From contig NZ_JAOWCB010000006.1 in the NCBI RefSeq assembly GCF_026420845.1, positions 206,034 through 270,033 on the forward strand: a stretch of 64,000 nucleotides of DNA, in the 5' to 3' direction. Each line of letters opens with the position of its first letter. Positions within the stretch are counted from its first letter, which is position 1. This document shows positions 63,254-64,000 of the stretch, piece by piece. Origin of the DNA: Streptomyces sp. PR69 (GTDB taxonomy: Bacteria; Actinomycetota; Actinomycetes; Streptomycetales; Streptomycetaceae). The translations under genes and the position numbers were made by a program. A model generated the notes under the pieces. It was given only the letters and a program-made list of their open reading frames with translations, had not been told where the DNA came from and did no database searches.

Positions 63254-63610
63254 GTGATCCCGGCAGCGAGTCCCGCGCGGCTCGACGTCAAAGGCATGCT
63301 GGCGGACGCCGGGCAGCTGCTGGCCACAGGGGCGGAGGGTCCGACGGACGACGGGCTGAGCGAGCTGACCCTGCGGCTGCGCGGGCACATCATGCTGCTC
63401 ATCCCCGCGGTGAGCGACCGGATCACGGTGCACCCGCGCAACGACGACCCGTTGGCCCAGGCCATGGCGGGGGTCGCGCGGGCGGGACGTCGGCTCGCCG
63501 AGGAGGCCCCGAACGGCAGCCTCACCCAGGCCGTGGCCTACGCACAGCGGCTCGCCCACACCGTGGTGGCGCTCACCGAGCACCTGGCAGCGCTTGAGGA
63601 CCCGCGGTGA
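63254..63610 (+). CDS. DUF6415-like hypothetical protein
   Basis: A 118-residue protein from GTG 63254 (CCAGGGCACTGC before it). VKGMLADAGQLLATG, LRLRGHIMLLIPAVSDRI and VAYAQRLAHTVVALTEHLAA resemble the DUF6415 family, short helical proteins common in Streptomyces near HTH regulators. The function is unknown. It may be co-expressed with the regulator at 61758. Confidence 0.7.
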   Translation: MIPAASPARLDVKGMLADAGQLLATGAEGPTDDGLSELTLRLRGHIMLLIPAVSDRITVHPRNDDPLAQAMAGVARAGRRLAEEAPNGSLTQAVAYAQRLAHTVVALTEHLAALEDPR

Positions 63611-63634
63611 GGTCCTGGCGACGGCCGATGAACG

Positions 63635-64000
63635 TCACGGCCCGGCAGGACGACGTATCTCGTACTCCACCTCTCGTGCCGTGGCGTCGCCGGGCGTGGG
63701 CATCGTCTCTCCGCTCGCCATGAAACCCGCACGCCGATAGAACGCCGCGGCACGGGTGTTGCGCTCGTGCACATACAGCCTTACCCGTTCGATCTTCGGC
63801 TCGGTCAGGGTCCAGGACCATTCGATAGCGGCACGGAACAGGTCGTCCGCAAGCCCTGAGCCACGGGCCTCGGGTCTTACAAAGACCCCGACGACATGCG
63901 CCTGGTCGACTGTCGCCTCGGCTCCGAAGCTCAACCCAGTGCCGGCCGGTTCGACCAGTACGGTCAGAGTCCCGCACGACTCAGTGAGGACGGGGCAACG
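63635..64000 (-). CDS. GNAT acetyltransferase, partial
   Basis: Reads leftward from beyond the right edge; about 121 codons are visible with no start. VGVFVRPEARGSGLADDLF is the acetyl-CoA motif A, and YVHERNTRAAAFYRRAGFMA is the typical ending of a GNAT fold. The substrate is unknown. It converges on the DUF6415-like gene (24-bp gap). Confidence 0.85.
   Translation of the reverse strand, partial: RCPVLTESCGTLTVLVEPAGTGLSFGAEATVDQAHVVGVFVRPEARGSGLADDLFRAAIEWSWTLTEPKIERVRLYVHERNTRAAAFYRRAGFMASGETMPTPGDATAREVEYEIRRPAGP

Overview
The window is high-GC actinobacterial chromosome, almost certainly Streptomyces. Coding density is high, GTG starts are common and ATGA/GTGA stop-start overlaps are frequent. 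Genus-typical genes include glnR, mshD, an actinobacterial-type integration host factor, DUF397 proteins, a WhiJ-like regulator and the six-gene membrane cluster known in S. coelicolor as cmd. From memory, the conserved genes follow the S. coelicolor SCO4164 to SCO4126 neighbourhood in reverse order; I could not check this by alignment. No rRNA, tRNA or CRISPR array was seen.

Left part (1-25 kb), mostly core. 1-5.4 kb is leftward sulfur and small housekeeping genes: a nitrobindin-like protein (cut by the edge), DUF3099, DUF1416, and a sulfurtransferase preceded by a 27-codon Cys-containing leader peptide. A DUF2993 protein, a polytopic membrane protein and a MoaD/ThiS-like protein follow. glnR and a LacI-family regulator run rightward; glnR is preceded by a terminator-like hairpin and an overlapping 18-codon uORF. 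At 7.7-12.9 kb there is a small accessory patch: an IHF paralogue, a duplicated-domain secreted protein, a methyltransferase, a frameshifted HTH regulator and an intact HTH regulator with an operator-like repeat. An HtrA-type protease with an MprAB-like two-component system, a Tat-exported PI-PLC-like protein, a 5'-nucleotidase and mshD come next.

Phosphate block (20.8-32 kb). ppk, a CHAD protein and a Nudix hydrolase form an overlapping polyphosphate operon. pstSCAB follows behind a clear PHO box. pit and its DUF47 (PhoU-like) partner converge on it from the right, separated by a strong bidirectional terminator. A CsoR copper sensor with its own operator ends the block.

Middle (32-40.5 kb). 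Lipoprotein, berberine-bridge-type oxidase, PAP2 phosphatase, transglycosylase/NlpC hydrolase, Uma2-like protein, and a WhiJ-like module (RsbW-type ATPase, XRE-DUF5753 regulator, two DUF397 proteins) around twin palindromes.

Accessory island (40.5-53.8 kb). A shortened YhcG-type nuclease and a second, broken copy of it fused to a foreign start; a three-repeat beta-trefoil protein with a TTA codon; a DUF6000 protein; a beheaded RHS protein with an ADP-ribosyltransferase-like tip; two DUF4279-like immunity candidates; a WXG-type polymorphic toxin with upstream partners; a DUF574 methyltransferase; and a WXG-like/DUF1023 hydrolase/lipoprotein operon. Base composition drops in the toxin tips, the immunity candidates and the DUF6000 gene, which suggests transfer.

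Right end (54.2-64 kb). The cmd-type cluster reads like a minimal type IV secretion machine: VirB2-, VirB8-, VirB6- and VirB3/VirB4N-like proteins, a VirB4-like ATPase, and a VirD4-like protein without a visible Walker A motif. It is followed by another HTH regulator that shares an operator-like inverted repeat with the regulator 50 kb away, a small frameshifted gene, a DUF6415-like gene and an acetyltransferase cut by the edge.
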